From Zonotrichia leucophrys gambelii (Eukaryota > Chordata > Aves > Passeriformes > Passerellidae), in the NCBI RefSeq assembly GCF_028769735.1, contig NC_088172.1, positions 34,878,897-34,942,896 of the forward strand: a stretch of 64,000 nucleotides of DNA, read 5' to 3'. Numbering within the stretch: the first letter of the stretch is position 1; each line of letters opens with the position of its first letter. The notes under the pieces were generated by a model. That model did no database searches and was not told where the DNA came from. It saw only the letters and a program-made list of their open reading frames with translations. The position numbers were made by a program, and so were the translations under genes. Of the stretch, positions 25,313 to 37,947 are shown piece after piece.

Positions 25313-28300
25313 AAGTATAGTAAAACATGTTTCTGAGAACAGAGTTGTAATAAGTGATATGTAAACTTGACTTCCACACTTTAGTTTTTCATAAGGTTTG
25401 TGATGATACACAGAGCTAAATCACAAGATTCTGTAAAAATGCAAAAAGTAATGATGCTTTGGGCTAAAAGGTAGAGAATAAATTGTGAAAAATCAAGTTT
25501 TGTAAATATCATGCCTACTAATGGATGGAAGCCTTACTGGGCTTGCTAGACCTAGATAAACATGTTCCTTCTTTTTAACTCCTCAATAAATATTCAAAAA
25601 AAAAAAGAAAAAAAACATAGCCCATGCTTGCTAATGTCTGGATTTCTGATATCTTTATCTCATGGCGTATTCTGAGCAGCCAAAAAATGGTCTTTTTACA
25701 TATTCACTTCTGAATTAACAGTTTCATGATAGAGAAGACTAAAACATTTTAGCCAGGTTTTCCTGCTGTTTTAGTTGCTTCTCACACCATAAATTTTGGC
25801 TGGAGAGGCTCACATTCAATTTTGCAAATGAGTAAGTAATCATGTCTTCTCCCAGGAAGGGCCACTACAACGGCATTTATACACCTGGAGCTCAGGTTTT
25901 GTATTTGCAGAGCACAATACGCTATTATTATTATTACACTATTATTATTCTTTTCGTTTCTTGGTGTTTTGGGGGATTTTTTTGGGTTTTTTTTTTTTTT
26001 AATAAACCATGTAATAAGTTACTCAGCACATCATACATCCAATGTTATCTCAACAGTATAAAATGATGAACTGGAGACAACAAGAGAGAGGAGAGAACTC
26101 TTCTTCATAGGATTTTGCTGACTTATTTTTAACTTTGTAGAATGACCATCTACCATGCCAACAGGTGCTTTAGAGGGGAGTATAATAATAAAAATCACTG
26201 TTAATATAATTCAGCTATATCTCATTATTGTGAGCACTAAAAAGAAGAGGCAACAAAAAAAAGCTGCGTTATATTGATTTATGGTTGTCCTCATTCAATA
26301 GAACTCTCCTTTGAGAAAGCACTCAGGCAAAATTAAATTGCTTAAGTATTTATGCAAAAGAAGAAATACCTGAAAGAGATAAAGCAGTTGTTTTCAGTGT
26401 GTCTTTTTCTGCTACAGTTTTTGAGTGATTACCCTAATTGGAACTGTTAACAGTAGAATGAGATGCCAGATGTTGGAGAAGGGGATAATGGAAAAGGCTT
26501 TGTAAAAGAAGTCTGCAAGATCAAACCTTTTGAGGGACAAATTAGAATTTTTCTGATGAGTCTCCAGTTTGGCTGAACTAAAAATACAAAGAGATTAATG
26601 TTTTGGGTTGGGGTTTTTTAGCTGTTATTGTTGTTGTTGGGTTTGTTTCTTTCTTCCTCTTATTCATTTGTAATAGATTTTGACTTGCAGGAAAAACAAA
26701 CCTATTTTTTCATAAAACAATTTTTTCACATGCAGCTCCATGGGGGACACTGCAAGGAGTGACTCACAGAGTGTGATATGTTTGCCCATCCTCAAGGTGA
26801 ACATGCAAATACCTGTTCCCACAGCAGCCAGAGGAATAGCAAAGATGCCGGTCTGTGACCCCTTTTCTGTCAGCACAGGACAAAACTATTTCAGGAAACT
26901 CTCATCAGGTGCAAATATTTTTCTCACATTTTCTTTGCCTTGCTGTGAATGTGAATGCAGTATGTCCTCCCCTGAGCTTCCTGAAGGCATCATGGGTGTA
27001 GCACTCTCCATTTTATTTCCTTGTTCCGTGTTTGCAGTGTGTGATGCCACAAACAAAAATGAAGGCATAAAGAATGGGGTGAGAGAAGCCAAGAAGTACC
27101 AATAAAAGGAAGAAGCAGTTTATAGAGCAAATAAAAAGCTGTGCAGACACAATTAGTCTTCCCCCAGCATTGCTCGTGTTCCAACATATTCAAGGATGAT
27201 ACAGGGACTGCCAAAGGATGAAGTCTGTTGGCAATTCTTTCCATAGTATTTTTGGGAGCAAGGGGCCTGATACTGTGCCTCTTTCACTCACCTCAGTTGC
27301 AGCAGCTTTCTCTAAGAGCAGAAGACTAAAACGTTACAGACATCCCTACTGCGGCTAATGCAGTAACACTGATGAAACTATGAGGTCCAGTTATATCTTA
27401 AAATGTTTTAAGCCCCTTCCCTGGCATCTTTATTTCTGAAATACACTGTGGGACTCTGACCAGCTCTTTATGGACTACCCTTTGTATAAACATCATAAAT
27501 ATATTGAAAAATATACAATATTTCTAAGTCACACTTTGAATTAACACCTTGTGGTTGCAGTCACTGGTGAGGGTCATGCTAATTGTTGACAAAAAGAGAA
27601 GAAATATCAAGAGATGACTGAATGCACTTTGTACTTTTAAAATATTGTCTGTCTATTTAAAATATTTATTAGGATCATCTAACAGCATTTTGGGGGCTGT
27701 CAGATTCCTGGAAGCCATTTGGGGCTGGTAAATATACTGTATAGTCTACATGAAACACATGCTTTCTGGAGACAGCTTAGAGACACCAGAGGATGTTGGA
27801 AATGGCTGTAGTTGTCCACTGTCCCACACAACATCCTTGTCACTAAAGGGAGACATGGATTGACAGATGCACCACTCAACAGATAAGGAATAGGTTGGAT
27901 CAACACACTCAAAAGAGTTGAAGCCTTTCTAGAAGTTCTTTTTGGTTCCCTGACCTCCAGCTACCTTCCAAAAACATTCAGCTCTTCTTCAGTACCTGCT
28001 TTGTCACTACCATCTTCAGGCCTAAGACTCAGAGCTACTGGCTTCAAAAAAACTTAGGAGCCACATGTGGCTATTTGCATGTTCCTGCTTTGGCTTCAAA
28101 CTGAGCTCCAAAGTTTAATGGTGTCAAGTTTAATAGCAAACACAGGCCTCACACTGGCCCTTGAAGATAGATTTCTACACCTTACACCTTATTTCAAACA
28201 CCTGTGGATGTTTGAATGGTGTGCATGTAAATGGAATAAAACTAGGTGCTCCTGAAACAGGGAGAAGACTGTTAGGTAGCCATCATCATCACCTCATGCT

Positions 28301-29187
28301 CACTTATTTCTATTATTATAGATTGAAAGATTCAGGTTTGAACTTGGTGTGCACAAAAACTATGCAATACAGATGCATATGGAATCTTTAGTTTCATTTT
28401 ATAGGGTTTTTTTTACTAAGTTTAGATTTGGTTTTAGCAAATCAGATGTAATGTGTATCTTTCACACCCACTGTGAAGGAGATTTAACTTCTAGCTTACC
28501 TTAAGAACAAAATAAATGGCCATATAGGACCCACATCAAATGTGTGACACAGAAATCATCTTCCCACCTAATTGTGTGGACTCACAGGAAAAGTCCCAGG
28601 TATCAGAAATGCTGCCTATTCTGGTGAGGCAAAGCAGATGGTGAAATTTGCAGCACACTAAGTATAAAAGGACTTATCAATGATGCCAGGCATATCAGTT
28701 TTCTTAACAAAGAATCCATTGCTTTCAAGGGTTTTAAAACATGCTTCTAACAATCCATTCTGCACAGCACAACTCAGCGAGTAGGTCTGAAGTACAGAGC
28801 ATGTGTTTTTTTAATTTCCCTAAATTGTGGTCAGAACAAGTAATTTTGATCCACATCCAATGCGGAGTTGGTAGGGACATGTAATGTTTTCTTATTCTAT
28901 CACTTGCTGATATTATTTTCATTTCAAACTATTCAACCTCAATAGTTTGTAGTCTTCCATATTTAAAGATCTGTGAAAAAATTTCAGTCAGAATATTTCC
29001 CACTATGCTAAATGCCAGATAATGGTTATAGAAATTGTCTCCAAAGAGCTTTACAGGTTTAGGGGCAAGCCATGCAGATTTTCTGCACACACCAAGTCAT
29101 AGACATGACTGCTGACAATGACTATTAGTAAGGTTCCTTAGCAATTTCCATTTAAGATTTTGTTTGCAGAATCTTGCTGAAAACTTT
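25313..29187. other. Unassigned AT-rich non-coding DNA
   Basis: No gene or confident transposon is seen. Simple-sequence patches occur at 25596-25615 (A-rich) and 25923-26000 (TTA repeats followed by T runs). The frame 26740-27105 on + (121 codons) has no recognisable family. Confidence 0.6.
25923..26000 (+). repeat. (TTA)n and T-rich low-complexity tract
   Basis: Two blocks of TTA/ATT triplets are separated by ACAC and followed by T runs interrupted by G groups, including T(14) at 25987-26000. The encoded tyrosine and phenylalanine runs in the frame 25842-26066 come from this tract. Confidence 0.9.
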
Positions 29188-29271
29188 GCCAAAATTTAAC
29201 TATATTAAATGAAGTCAATATATTTAGTTGCCAAAATTTCACTACTTTAAGTGAAATTAATGTATTTGTTT
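29188..29271 (+). repeat. Tandem duplication, 2 x 42 bp, diverged
   Basis: Two adjacent 42-bp units (29188-29229 and 29230-29271) both begin GCCAAAATTT and match at 33 of 42 positions by hand alignment without gaps. The divergence suggests an old local duplication. No coding sense is seen. Confidence 0.8.
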
Positions 29272-29355
29272 GCTCTGGAATTAAGCCAGAATAAGAGCAG
29301 ATACTAGATATTCTTTGCTGTTTATTTGCAAAGAAAGTTTGTGACCTTTTTAGTT

Positions 29356-29475
29356 AAAAAAAAAAAAAAAAACTCTCCAAAAAAAAAAAAACCATCCCAA
29401 ACCACAAAAAAACACCAAAAACTCCAAACTAACAAAAAAATCAAAAAATCAAAACAGAAGAAACCACAAAACAAG
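29356..29475 (+). repeat. A-rich low-complexity tract
   Basis: An A(17) run at 29356-29372 is followed by a second long A run and about 100 bp of A/C-rich sequence almost devoid of G and T. It could be a very old expanded poly(A) tract, but no retroposed body is recognisable next to it. Confidence 0.9.
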
Positions 29476-31470
29476 ATACTCTGCTAGTCTAGTGTTTTCT
29501 ATCCATCACTTACTGTTTTTGCAGTGATTGTGAGACCAAAATTGCATATTCTACCCCTACAACAGAAATCTACAAGTTAGCAATCAGGGGGGAAAAAATG
29601 AGTGTTCACCACAGACATACTGAAGCTTCCCTACAAATAACTCTGATGGCTCTGTGCACATTGAGGGAGTGAAGGTTTCACTGAAATTATGGCAATTTTC
29701 CCCCTAAAGTCATCCAGAGGAAATGGCTGCAGGGTTATTGTGTCTTATGAGTCTTCAATGATTCTTCAGCTGCACAAACTAGAAAACACTAAGGAAACAG
29801 CAAAACCACAGCAAAAGCACAATAAGGCAAAGAGAGTAGAGTGAGACACAGAATCAGTCTGGAGACACTATGATTAGAGGATTCAACCTCGATAAGAGGA
29901 AGACAGATATAGCAACAGTGGAGATAACATACAAGACCAGAGAATGTGATATAAAAGCAAAAGAAAGGATAAAGAGAGATTGAAGTTGAGTTGAGAAAAA
30001 AAAAAAGTGAAACTGACCAAGGCAAGACATAAAACATGGAATAGGTATGTGGAGAGAGGTCAGGATGTTGCTGGGCTGTAGCTTAAAAGCAAATATCTCC
30101 TGAAGAAGGTGACAAACTACCACTGCAAAACTGATCACTCAAAAGTTAGCTAAGGATGCTAGGATTCATTTTGCTTGACTGAAAGAGGAACATACAGTAA
30201 AATGCAATATTTCTTGAAAATAAATCTATCAGGACTTTTTTACTGGCTTTCAAAAACTTATTCAGTGCTGCATCTTCCTGACTGGCAGTACAATTGAATA
30301 GTACCATCTCTTCTCCCATAGGAATATCAAGAACAGTTAACATTTTCAGAGTGCTTAAATACTGTAGGGGCATGTGTAAAAGATAAATGAGGAAATTGTT
30401 CATTCTGCCCCTAGAGAGCAGTTTTCATGTTCCATATTAATTTCATTGGATCCAGAACCCTTGATATTCCTGAAAATCTCACAAGAAGCCTGATGATATC
30501 TTAAAGAGTATAACTACCATAAAATTTTCTAGATAGATCTTTGTACCATTTTCAGTGCAAACACCTAAACTCATATTTGAGTTTCTTTAACAAGGCAACA
30601 AGCTGCTGAACCACAGCACAAAGCAAAGTGAGTAGTGGGGACTCTTACGAGAATAAATACTAGTACCAAAAAGGCAATATGAATTCACCCTTGGTACCAC
30701 ACATAAGGGGGACCTTGCAGTTTTTTATGCTGCTGTAGTGATAAATGCAGGCTGAGGCACCTAAATTAAAAATCTTGTGAGTAAGATAAACATTTTAGTG
30801 GGATGTAACATAATTTCCCACTAGCATCACTGAATAAGAAATTAACAGTCTGAGAACAGAGACAAAGCTGCATATTTCATCTGCTAATGGAGGTTCTTTT
30901 TCTGCACTCATTAACACAGCTGAATGACACATAGAGGATTTCATCACCAATCAATTGTTTGTGAATAATCTTCATACTCACTCTCCAGTTTGCTGAAGAA
31001 TTACTTTCAAAGAAAAGAATTGAATTAATATTATTAATGAAAGTTCAGTTACCAAAAAAAATAAAATAAAGGAAAAAGAAAAAAATCAATTCCTCACTGA
31101 ATTAGACATAAAGAACTAGCATGAAGGCAGTATTTATCCAGAGAGTCACAAATCTGAATGTTGGATAATGTGCAACAGGTGAATAAACAAAGAAAAAGGT
31201 AAAAAAGGCAACAAGAAGGGTTTGAAAGAATGTTAACAACAAATACAGATGTGACTATGTAGTATTCAAATAACTGCAAACAAAAAACACCTTTGAGAAT
31301 TCTGCAATTTTCTCATAATTAATGGAAAGAGGGAGGAGGGAAGTGATATAAAGATTATCCAAGTCAATCCAACTTGCCAGTTTCTGGTGAGAGAAAAATA
31401 ATTGATTTGCAGCAACCACAGCTGAATTCATGTTATACTCTTCTTATTTTGGCACATTTTATGGTGCCTA
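29476..31470. other. Unassigned AT-rich non-coding DNA
   Basis: No gene or transposon is recognised. Small A-rich interruptions occur near 29998-30007 and 31050-31085. Minus-strand frames here (for example 29789-30037 and 29854-30138) are hydrophobic because the + strand is purine-rich, not because of a protein. Confidence 0.55.
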
Positions 31471-31680
31471 GTGCCAGAATAGATCAGTAGGCCATTGAGT
31501 CTAATCTCCAGCCTACCACATGCCAGCTAACTTCCCTCAGTTACCCTTGTACTGGGTTCACAATCTTGCTTTTGGCAAATTATAACTTCAGGAAGGTATC
31601 CTGTCTTCATGTGAAGACTTCAAGGAGCATAGACTTCATCAATTCCCTTGGTGATTTTTCTCATTAGTTAATAAGAGACA
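31471..31680 (-). mobile_element. Probable ancient CR1/L3-type LINE 3' end remnant
   Basis: On the + strand several blocks occur in order: 'GATCAGTAGGCCATTGAGTC', 'AACTTCCCTCAGTTACCCTT', 'TGGCAAATTATAACTTCAGG', 'GAAGACTTCAAGGAGCATAG' and 'CATCAATTCCCTTGGTGATT'. This resembles the antisense 3' UTR of old CR1/L3-like LINEs of reptiles and turtles (ATCATCTAGTC, then GAACTTCCC, ATAACTT, GACTTCAAG and AATCCA-C-A, then CCTTGGTAA). The match is by eye and from memory. The element may extend to about 31760. It has no coding capacity. Confidence 0.5.
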
Positions 31681-34600
31681 TTTACCACCTATCATATAAA
31701 CTGAAATTTTTGAACTCTTTGCTTTCACCTTGCTCATTCTTCTTCCATTTTTAAAGTTACTTTGAACTACAAGGTACTGTCTATCTATTGAAAATATTTC
31801 TACTCTGTAATTACATCTATCTTTGGTCATGGTTCCGATAAAATAAATAGACTGGAAAAAAATTTTCTTTTGTATTTTCCCTAATTCAAAAATAGATAGC
31901 TGTTTCTGCCATCTCTGCAATTTTTCAATATCCCTTTTAAAGTAGAGGACAGGGCAGGATTCATCTCCAGCTAAATATACGTGACTTGACTGATTTTTAT
32001 AAATGTCTAGCACTATTGTGATATCTACAGGCATTTAAGACATAACACACTGCAGCAAGAGGACTTTCAAAAGACATGTGGCCCTTCTGACAGGAAATTA
32101 GAGTCCAGGTACATAACCCTAGAGCAGAACAAATGGCAGTAGACATTAAAATTAAGGCAAAGGAATCATCCCACGGGTTCCAGACTTATTCAACTTAATT
32201 TCATGATCTCACACACATGTGTAAAACACATCTTACATGTGCACATGTATTTCATATGCATTTTTAAATTCCCTTAAAAATCAATAACAATCCGGTCAAA
32301 GTAGTCAACAGTACTTAAAGAAAAAGGTAATTGAAAAAGGGGTGAGATGAATCACTGCTTAGATTGATGACTATTGAATAGGGTCTCAAATGAACAGCTC
32401 ACTGGTATTTATTGCCAGTTAAAACATCCTAGGGTATCTTCCCTGGCCTCCAGCTGCCATCTTAGGCAGTCAAGAGACCACTACCATCCCGCATCAGTTG
32501 TGTCTGGATCTCTTTGACATCCTAAGGCATCTCAAGCAGTACAAGACAAATATGTTTCATCAACTGATTGAGGTCTTTTCTCAGAGTACAAAACCAGAGC
32601 TTTACTACAGCCCTGGTAAGATTTGTACTAGGTACATCCCTGAGCACATCCCTTATGGAATTGCTCCTACTCACAATCTAGAAATTACTGGAGCCCTTTG
32701 TGCCACAGCATTCCACTGAGAAAAAAAATATGCTTATTTCCTACAGTCCTGAAAGGCTTTCAGGATGTGGATGGAAACCACCTCAACTTTCAAATGGCCC
32801 AGGCTCCCTTTATAGCCAGTGGAGAAAAACTAGCAGTTCTAGAGCATGAGTCATCTGGGTTGTTTAGAGATCCACCCTGAGATGAGATCAATTTTAGCGA
32901 AGTGCTTGTTTCTTCAAAGGAACAAGAAAGTCGATTATTATCTCAGATCTAAATATTTAAGCTGTAGAGATCTATTATTTTTGATGATTAATATGACCTT
33001 CACTGTCCAAGGTATAGCCTTGCCTTACAGAATGAAACATATCTCCAATTTCTTTCAGGGCTGCATCCTCTTTTAACAATGAACAATGCATTGGATGAAA
33101 ATTACCCAAATACTACACTGGAGAGGAATTAATGATGCCAGTTCTCCCAGAGGACCAGGAAGAAGGAAAGAAACCTCTGTTTGTATCATAGAAAAGCAGA
33201 TGGTTTTCCTCCATGCTGCAAGCACATTTGTCTGACCCTGAAGAGTGAATGTTCCAAAGTCTGGCAATCATATCTGCAACCCTGAAAAATCCCAAAGAAT
33301 TTCTAACATGGGAACCACCTGGAATTTTCCTTTTACTTGAAAATTTTACATTTTTCTCCCAGCACTTTGCTGTGGACTGCTTCGGTTTAAAGCAATGCTG
33401 AAGAGCAGTATTGCTCTCTGACACTTGAAAGGCTGTTCTGCCTTCAGCATACATCTGTAATCCTCATTAATGTCAGTGGAACTCATGGATGCTAAACTGG
33501 ACATTTTGGAAGGCACCACTGGGGCCAGTCTTCAAATGGATGAGATGTGGGAAGACAAGAGCCACTCACAGAGGCAGGAGGAACTTCAGGAGACAAATAT
33601 TAATTGCCCATTTTATGGCTATTTTCATGTTGATCTGCATTTCCCAGGCATAAACCTGTGAAATAGAAGGCTGCTTTAATATCAGAGTGCTGAGAACATT
33701 CAGCAGCTTGCAGAATTGAACCATCTGATTTTTCTGTGTGTCTGCTACATAACATATGACTGAAAGCATGTGTTTGTTTTGTTTTCAGAAACCATGTGTA
33801 TGGAAAATTATTGTAAAGTGCTTTTTCTCTCTCTTAAGATAACTTAACTTGCAGTCTAAACCTGGCACATATTATTATTCCAACAAGTCCAACATGCAAG
33901 CACATATGTAACATTTGTAAAAACAATGCTTGAAAATATCCATCCTCACTAGAGGTTTGCCCCCAGACATCTTTAGCACATTCCAAAATGTAAATAGTCT
34001 GGCATCTATACATTGTGTCAGTTTTAAATAAAGCAGGTAAACATATAGCCTCACACTTTCAGGTTTAGAAAACAGCTTTTCTTTCTCTTCTGCTGTCAGT
34101 GAGGCTATTCCTGCTGCCATCCCAGCAGTTGCTGGCATTACTACTTCTGCTTCTGCTGTTAATGCTTCCACTATGTCCTACGTTACCGTCCCTGTGCTGC
34201 ATAGGTCAAACAATGCAAGTTATCCTTTCATTAGATAATCTAATATGCATTTTCTAACTTCTGATAGGTTAATTATCTTTTATTATTTCAAAATATCTAA
34301 CACTTTATAATCAGATTAACAACATCCCTAGACAGACAAATATGAAAATTGTATTTTGTTTGTGAGGGCAGAGTTCCCAGCTCATAGTTATTGCAACTGT
34401 ACCTGCATGGTCACATCTGTGGTTCTTAAAATTTTTGCTTAGCAAGAAAACTGAAGTAGAACAGAATAAAACCTCATGCAAACTAAAAATCAGGTTAAGA
34501 AAAATCTAACTTTTGGAGTCAAGGTAGTATTAGCAGACTCTTGGTCTTTCCTGTTTCTCTCCATAAATTTTTTTACATGACTGGAATTCAAGGAATTTGG

Positions 34601-35757
34601 ATTAAATTTCCTCCAGGATTTCCTGACATCTGTCAGCTTGGTTGAAGCACCAGCTCCAGGAATGTGCAGGCTCCCACAGTCTGTCTTGTGCAGGCACACT
34701 GCAAATTTAGAGAACAGATGCAGAGAGGGAGCCTTTGGCCTTCCTGCTCCTAAATTCTGCTCCTGAATTCTGCTCCTAAAATTCAGCAAATCTGAAGCCT
34801 TGAGAACTTGTCAGACTTGCAATGTCTGCAAGATGGTCAGTTCAGTGAGAGTGTAGAGTGCAAGCCCTCTGTTTATTCCAAATGTGCATATTTATGCTCG
34901 GTAAATCCCATGAAAAAAAAAATGGCACTATTTGATCAGGGAATTGATTATAAAATAATTTTTTAGTCATACTTGAAATCTTCCATTTATATTGCTCTCT
35001 TTTGCACTTCTACCACAGCAGAGACAACAAAGATTGGACACAGCATTGTCTTGCCTGTCCAAAAAGGATTTGGAGGAAAACCTAATTCATACAAGACAGA
35101 AGAGCTAAGCAATAAATAGTTTTTGAGGTTTTTTTTTTTATTTCGTAGGAATGCCAGAGTATACTGAGCAATGCTTCTTTTCCAACTCACAATCAATGAA
35201 TTGAGCAGTTACTGAAGATTTTTCGTTGAATTAACATGCCCTGTGAGCAGGCAGGATTGCCAGCTCAGGTTCAGCACAGCATGAGGGTGGCTCAATCCTA
35301 CTGTAGATCAAAGTCCAAAGGTTAAAAAAGTGTGGTCTCATCAGTTCTAATCATAAACTTTGGAGACCAAATCCACAAAGCCCAGCTTTCCCTTCCTTCT
35401 CCTGGCTTTGCTTTCTAAAACTCTGTTACTTTTACCAGTGCATTTACAAATCAGTATGGCCTGCACACTGTCAGCCTGAGTTACCTTGGCTGCTTTGCTG
35501 TCTGACACATTCTGTTTCTCCAGGTGGTCACTCTTGCTGCCTACAGCTAGTTTTTGCTGTCCAAAGGGGTTGTATAGCACTTTGTGTTCAAAACAGAATG
35601 TTTGACATGTCAACAGCCTTTAGCAATGTCTGATTGTCTGTGGATCTGAGACCCCTGAGCAGGAAGCTCTTAGCACCCTTCAACAAAATGGTATTTCTAT
35701 TTGCACAAAAGAGGTCACATCAATTTACAGTGATTCCAACACAAAAAGAGGGCTCTA
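31681..35757. other. Unassigned non-coding DNA
   Basis: No gene is supported. The minus-strand frame 31639-32034 (131 codons) overlaps the presumed LINE remnant and has no family signature. The minus-strand frame at 33875-34171 begins with an alanine-rich stretch from imperfect GCAGAA/GCAGCA repeats. A three-unit 13-bp repeat lies at 34744-34783. Confidence 0.55.
34744..34783 (+). repeat. Tandem repeat, 3 units of 13-14 bp
   Basis: The units CTGCTCCTAAATT, CTGCTCCTGAATT and CTGCTCCTAAAATT follow one another directly. Near identity suggests a recent slippage event. Confidence 0.9.
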
Positions 35758-36198
35758 CCACAACAGGATGGCCACAAGGGATGAAGCACCTCTCCTATGA
35801 AGACATGCTGAGTAAACAGGCTCCTCAGCCTGGAAAAGAGAAGGCTTTGAGGAGATTTCATTACAGCCTTTCAGTACCTTATAGGGGCTTATACAAGGGA
35901 GGGAAAGGGACTTTTGATATAGGCAGACAGTGACAGGACAAGTTAAGGATTTTAAATTGAAAGAGAAAAGGGTTAGATTAGATGTTGGGAAGAAACTCTT
36001 CACTGTGAGTATGGTGAGGCCCTGGCAAAGACTGCTCGCAGAAGCTGTGGATGCTCCACCCCTGGAAGTGTTCAAGGCCAGGCTGGGTGGAGCTTGGAAC
36101 AACCTGGTCCAGTAAATGACATCCCTGCCCATGGTAGAGGGATTGGAGCTAAATGATCTTTCAAGTTCCCTTCCAACCCAAACCATTCTATGATCCTA
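35758..36198 (+). mobile_element. CR1 LINE 3' end, 5'-truncated (ORF2 C-terminus plus 3' UTR)
   Basis: The + strand frames give GMKHLSYEDML near the start (35634-35933 frame), then FKLKEKRVRLDVGKKLFT and VDAPPLEVFKARLGGAWNNL (35930-36115). This is the end of CR1 ORF2, with a frame change near 35930. The stop codon at 36113-36115 falls where CR1 ORF2 normally ends. An approximately 80-bp 3' UTR follows, with TTCCCTTCCAACCCAAACC and the terminus ATTCTATGATCC, which is typical of bird CR1. The copy is in the opposite orientation to the 24.2-kb copy and retains the C-terminal segment that the other one has lost. Confidence 0.93.
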
Positions 36199-37890
36199 AG
36201 AGCCTTAATTGTTTGCAGATGCTATTTTTGAGGGGGAATAACAGCATTGGGATAGATGCAGAACATTAGAAACATATTTGGTCGCTATAAGGTTAATTCA
36301 GCAGCTCGCGGAGTTATTGCTCCATGCCTGGAGGGCACAAGGTTTCCCACAAGTCCTGTGTGACACCTGCCAGCCCTGTTGTAATGCCTGACATAGTCCA
36401 GTTTGTTGCAAATTACACTGGAGTCCTAAGCATGGACTGAAGAGACATGAAAATATCTTCCAAACTCTGTACTGATTTTAAAATGTACTTGAAAGTGTCT
36501 CTTCCTTGCAGATCTAAACACAGAAACCTCCTGTTATAGTGGTAATGCTAAGATAATATTTCTCCTGTTCTGCTTCCTCCTCTTTTCAAGGATTTATTGT
36601 TAAGTGTTTGCACTATCTCAAATGCAACAATCACGGTGCTAAAAAGCCTTCATGAACTGTCTCAAAGATCTTCTTTGATAGGATTTAGTTTTCCCAGTCT
36701 CAATGGAACAGTTTCCAAATTCTCCACTAGGAATGTCGGCTTCTTGAAGCAGAGAGAAAAAAAAAAGAGTAGCTGAACAATCTCCCTTTAATCTGCAGTT
36801 AGGTGAATCCTCTTTTCCTCTTGTTCTCTTCCAATTGGGCAGGGGCACCTGCTGTCAGAATCCCATAAATCAGCCGAGTCCCTAGAAAACAACCTTTACA
36901 ATAGGTCTCTGTTCTCATAAGAACTTTAGTATGGCTGCAGAGGCTATTTATACACTGCGAGTCATCTCCCACTGGTTCTCAAATAGACTCTAAAGTGTCC
37001 TGCCATGTCACTTTACCACCACAGAAATCACCTCTGCAGCTAACAATAATTAATGAAACCACACAGGGTAAGATTCATCTCAGCTATTTTTGGTCATCTA
37101 AAGATTAGACTTCTCTGTTAAGAAAAAAAAAAAAAGAAAAACCTGTCCCTGCAGCCCTCATATTCATTTTCTAAAGAAAATTCATGTCACCTAACATCAA
37201 TATAGACTGAATAGACTGACATGCCCTCTGGACAAACTTCTCTTTCTCCTCTGATTGTCTAAGAGACAAACTTTGATGCTAAACTTTTAAAAAGTATAAA
37301 AGAAAATAAATTAATCACATGTGGTTTGACAATTTTTGAATTTTTGGCCCAGTTGGCCAAGTTTGTCACTCAACTGAACTCCCAAAAAGAAAGATAGATT
37401 TACAATGTGATTTATTTCATCTCACTTTAGATATCTAACAATCAAAGCAGTTCAGATCCTCTTGCCATCAGAGATAAAGATATGCTTTAATGACCCCAAG
37501 AGCTGATGGCAGGTTTTCTTGCATGTATTAACCAAGGAAATTGGTCAAACAAAAAAAAAAAAATCAGGCAAGAAATTAACCGAAGTATTGGGCAACATAG
37601 CTGCATTTCTACCTTTTAATTATATGAAGTAGAGCAAACAAGTCCCCCCTCTTGTGACTTCCCTGCAGTGTCTTATCTTATGTACACTATAAATTTCCAC
37701 AATGTATGTTTACAGATAAACTAATACCTTGTTAGTACTGTTACAATCTTTTTTCCCAGTGCATTTTCTCTTGTTAGGAACAAGTTCACAATTTGGCAGC
37801 ACAAAAGTCCACTACTGATCTGCTGTACTTCTTTTGCTTATACCAACCATCAGCTTGCTCTTAGCAAAAAAAAAAAAAAAAAAAGCTTTA
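36199..37890. other. Unassigned non-coding DNA
   Basis: No gene or confident transposon. Poly(A) runs occur at about 37122-37140, 37549-37562 and 37866-37884 (19 A). Frames are short. Confidence 0.6.
37866..37884 (+). repeat. Poly(A) run, 19 bp
   Basis: The homopolymer stops a few bases before the pair of inverted repeats at 37891-37947. Confidence 0.9.
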
Positions 37891-37919
37891 AATACTAGAA
37901 TCAATTTTATTCTAGTATT
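37891..37919. repeat. Perfect inverted repeat A (11-bp arms, 7-base spacer)
   Basis: AATACTAGAAT at 37891-37901 and its exact reverse complement at 37909-37919 flank CAATTTT. It overlaps the next inverted repeat by two bases. Confidence 0.9.
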
Positions 37920-37947
37920 AGAATAAAATATTTTTATTTTATTCTAA
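37918..37947. repeat. Perfect inverted repeat B (13-bp arms, 4-base spacer)
   Basis: TTAGAATAAAATA at 37918-37930 and its exact reverse complement at 37935-37947 flank TTTT. The arms share the AGAAT/ATTCTA core with inverted repeat A, which suggests that the two arose from one another. Confidence 0.9.

Noticed and set aside
25585..25617. AATAAA followed by an A-rich run, resembling the 3' end of a processed retrocopy
   Set aside because: The signal is only about 5 bases before the A run, no coding or transcript-like body is recognisable upstream, and no target-site duplication is obvious.
31639..32034. 131-codon open frame on the minus strand
   Set aside because: It overlaps a likely old LINE 3' end and has no recognisable protein signature.
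33875..34171. Alanine/glutamate-rich minus-strand frame that resembles a small protein N-terminus
   Set aside because: The composition comes from imperfect GCAGAA/GCAGCA repeats, and the downstream half is AT-rich with no domain.
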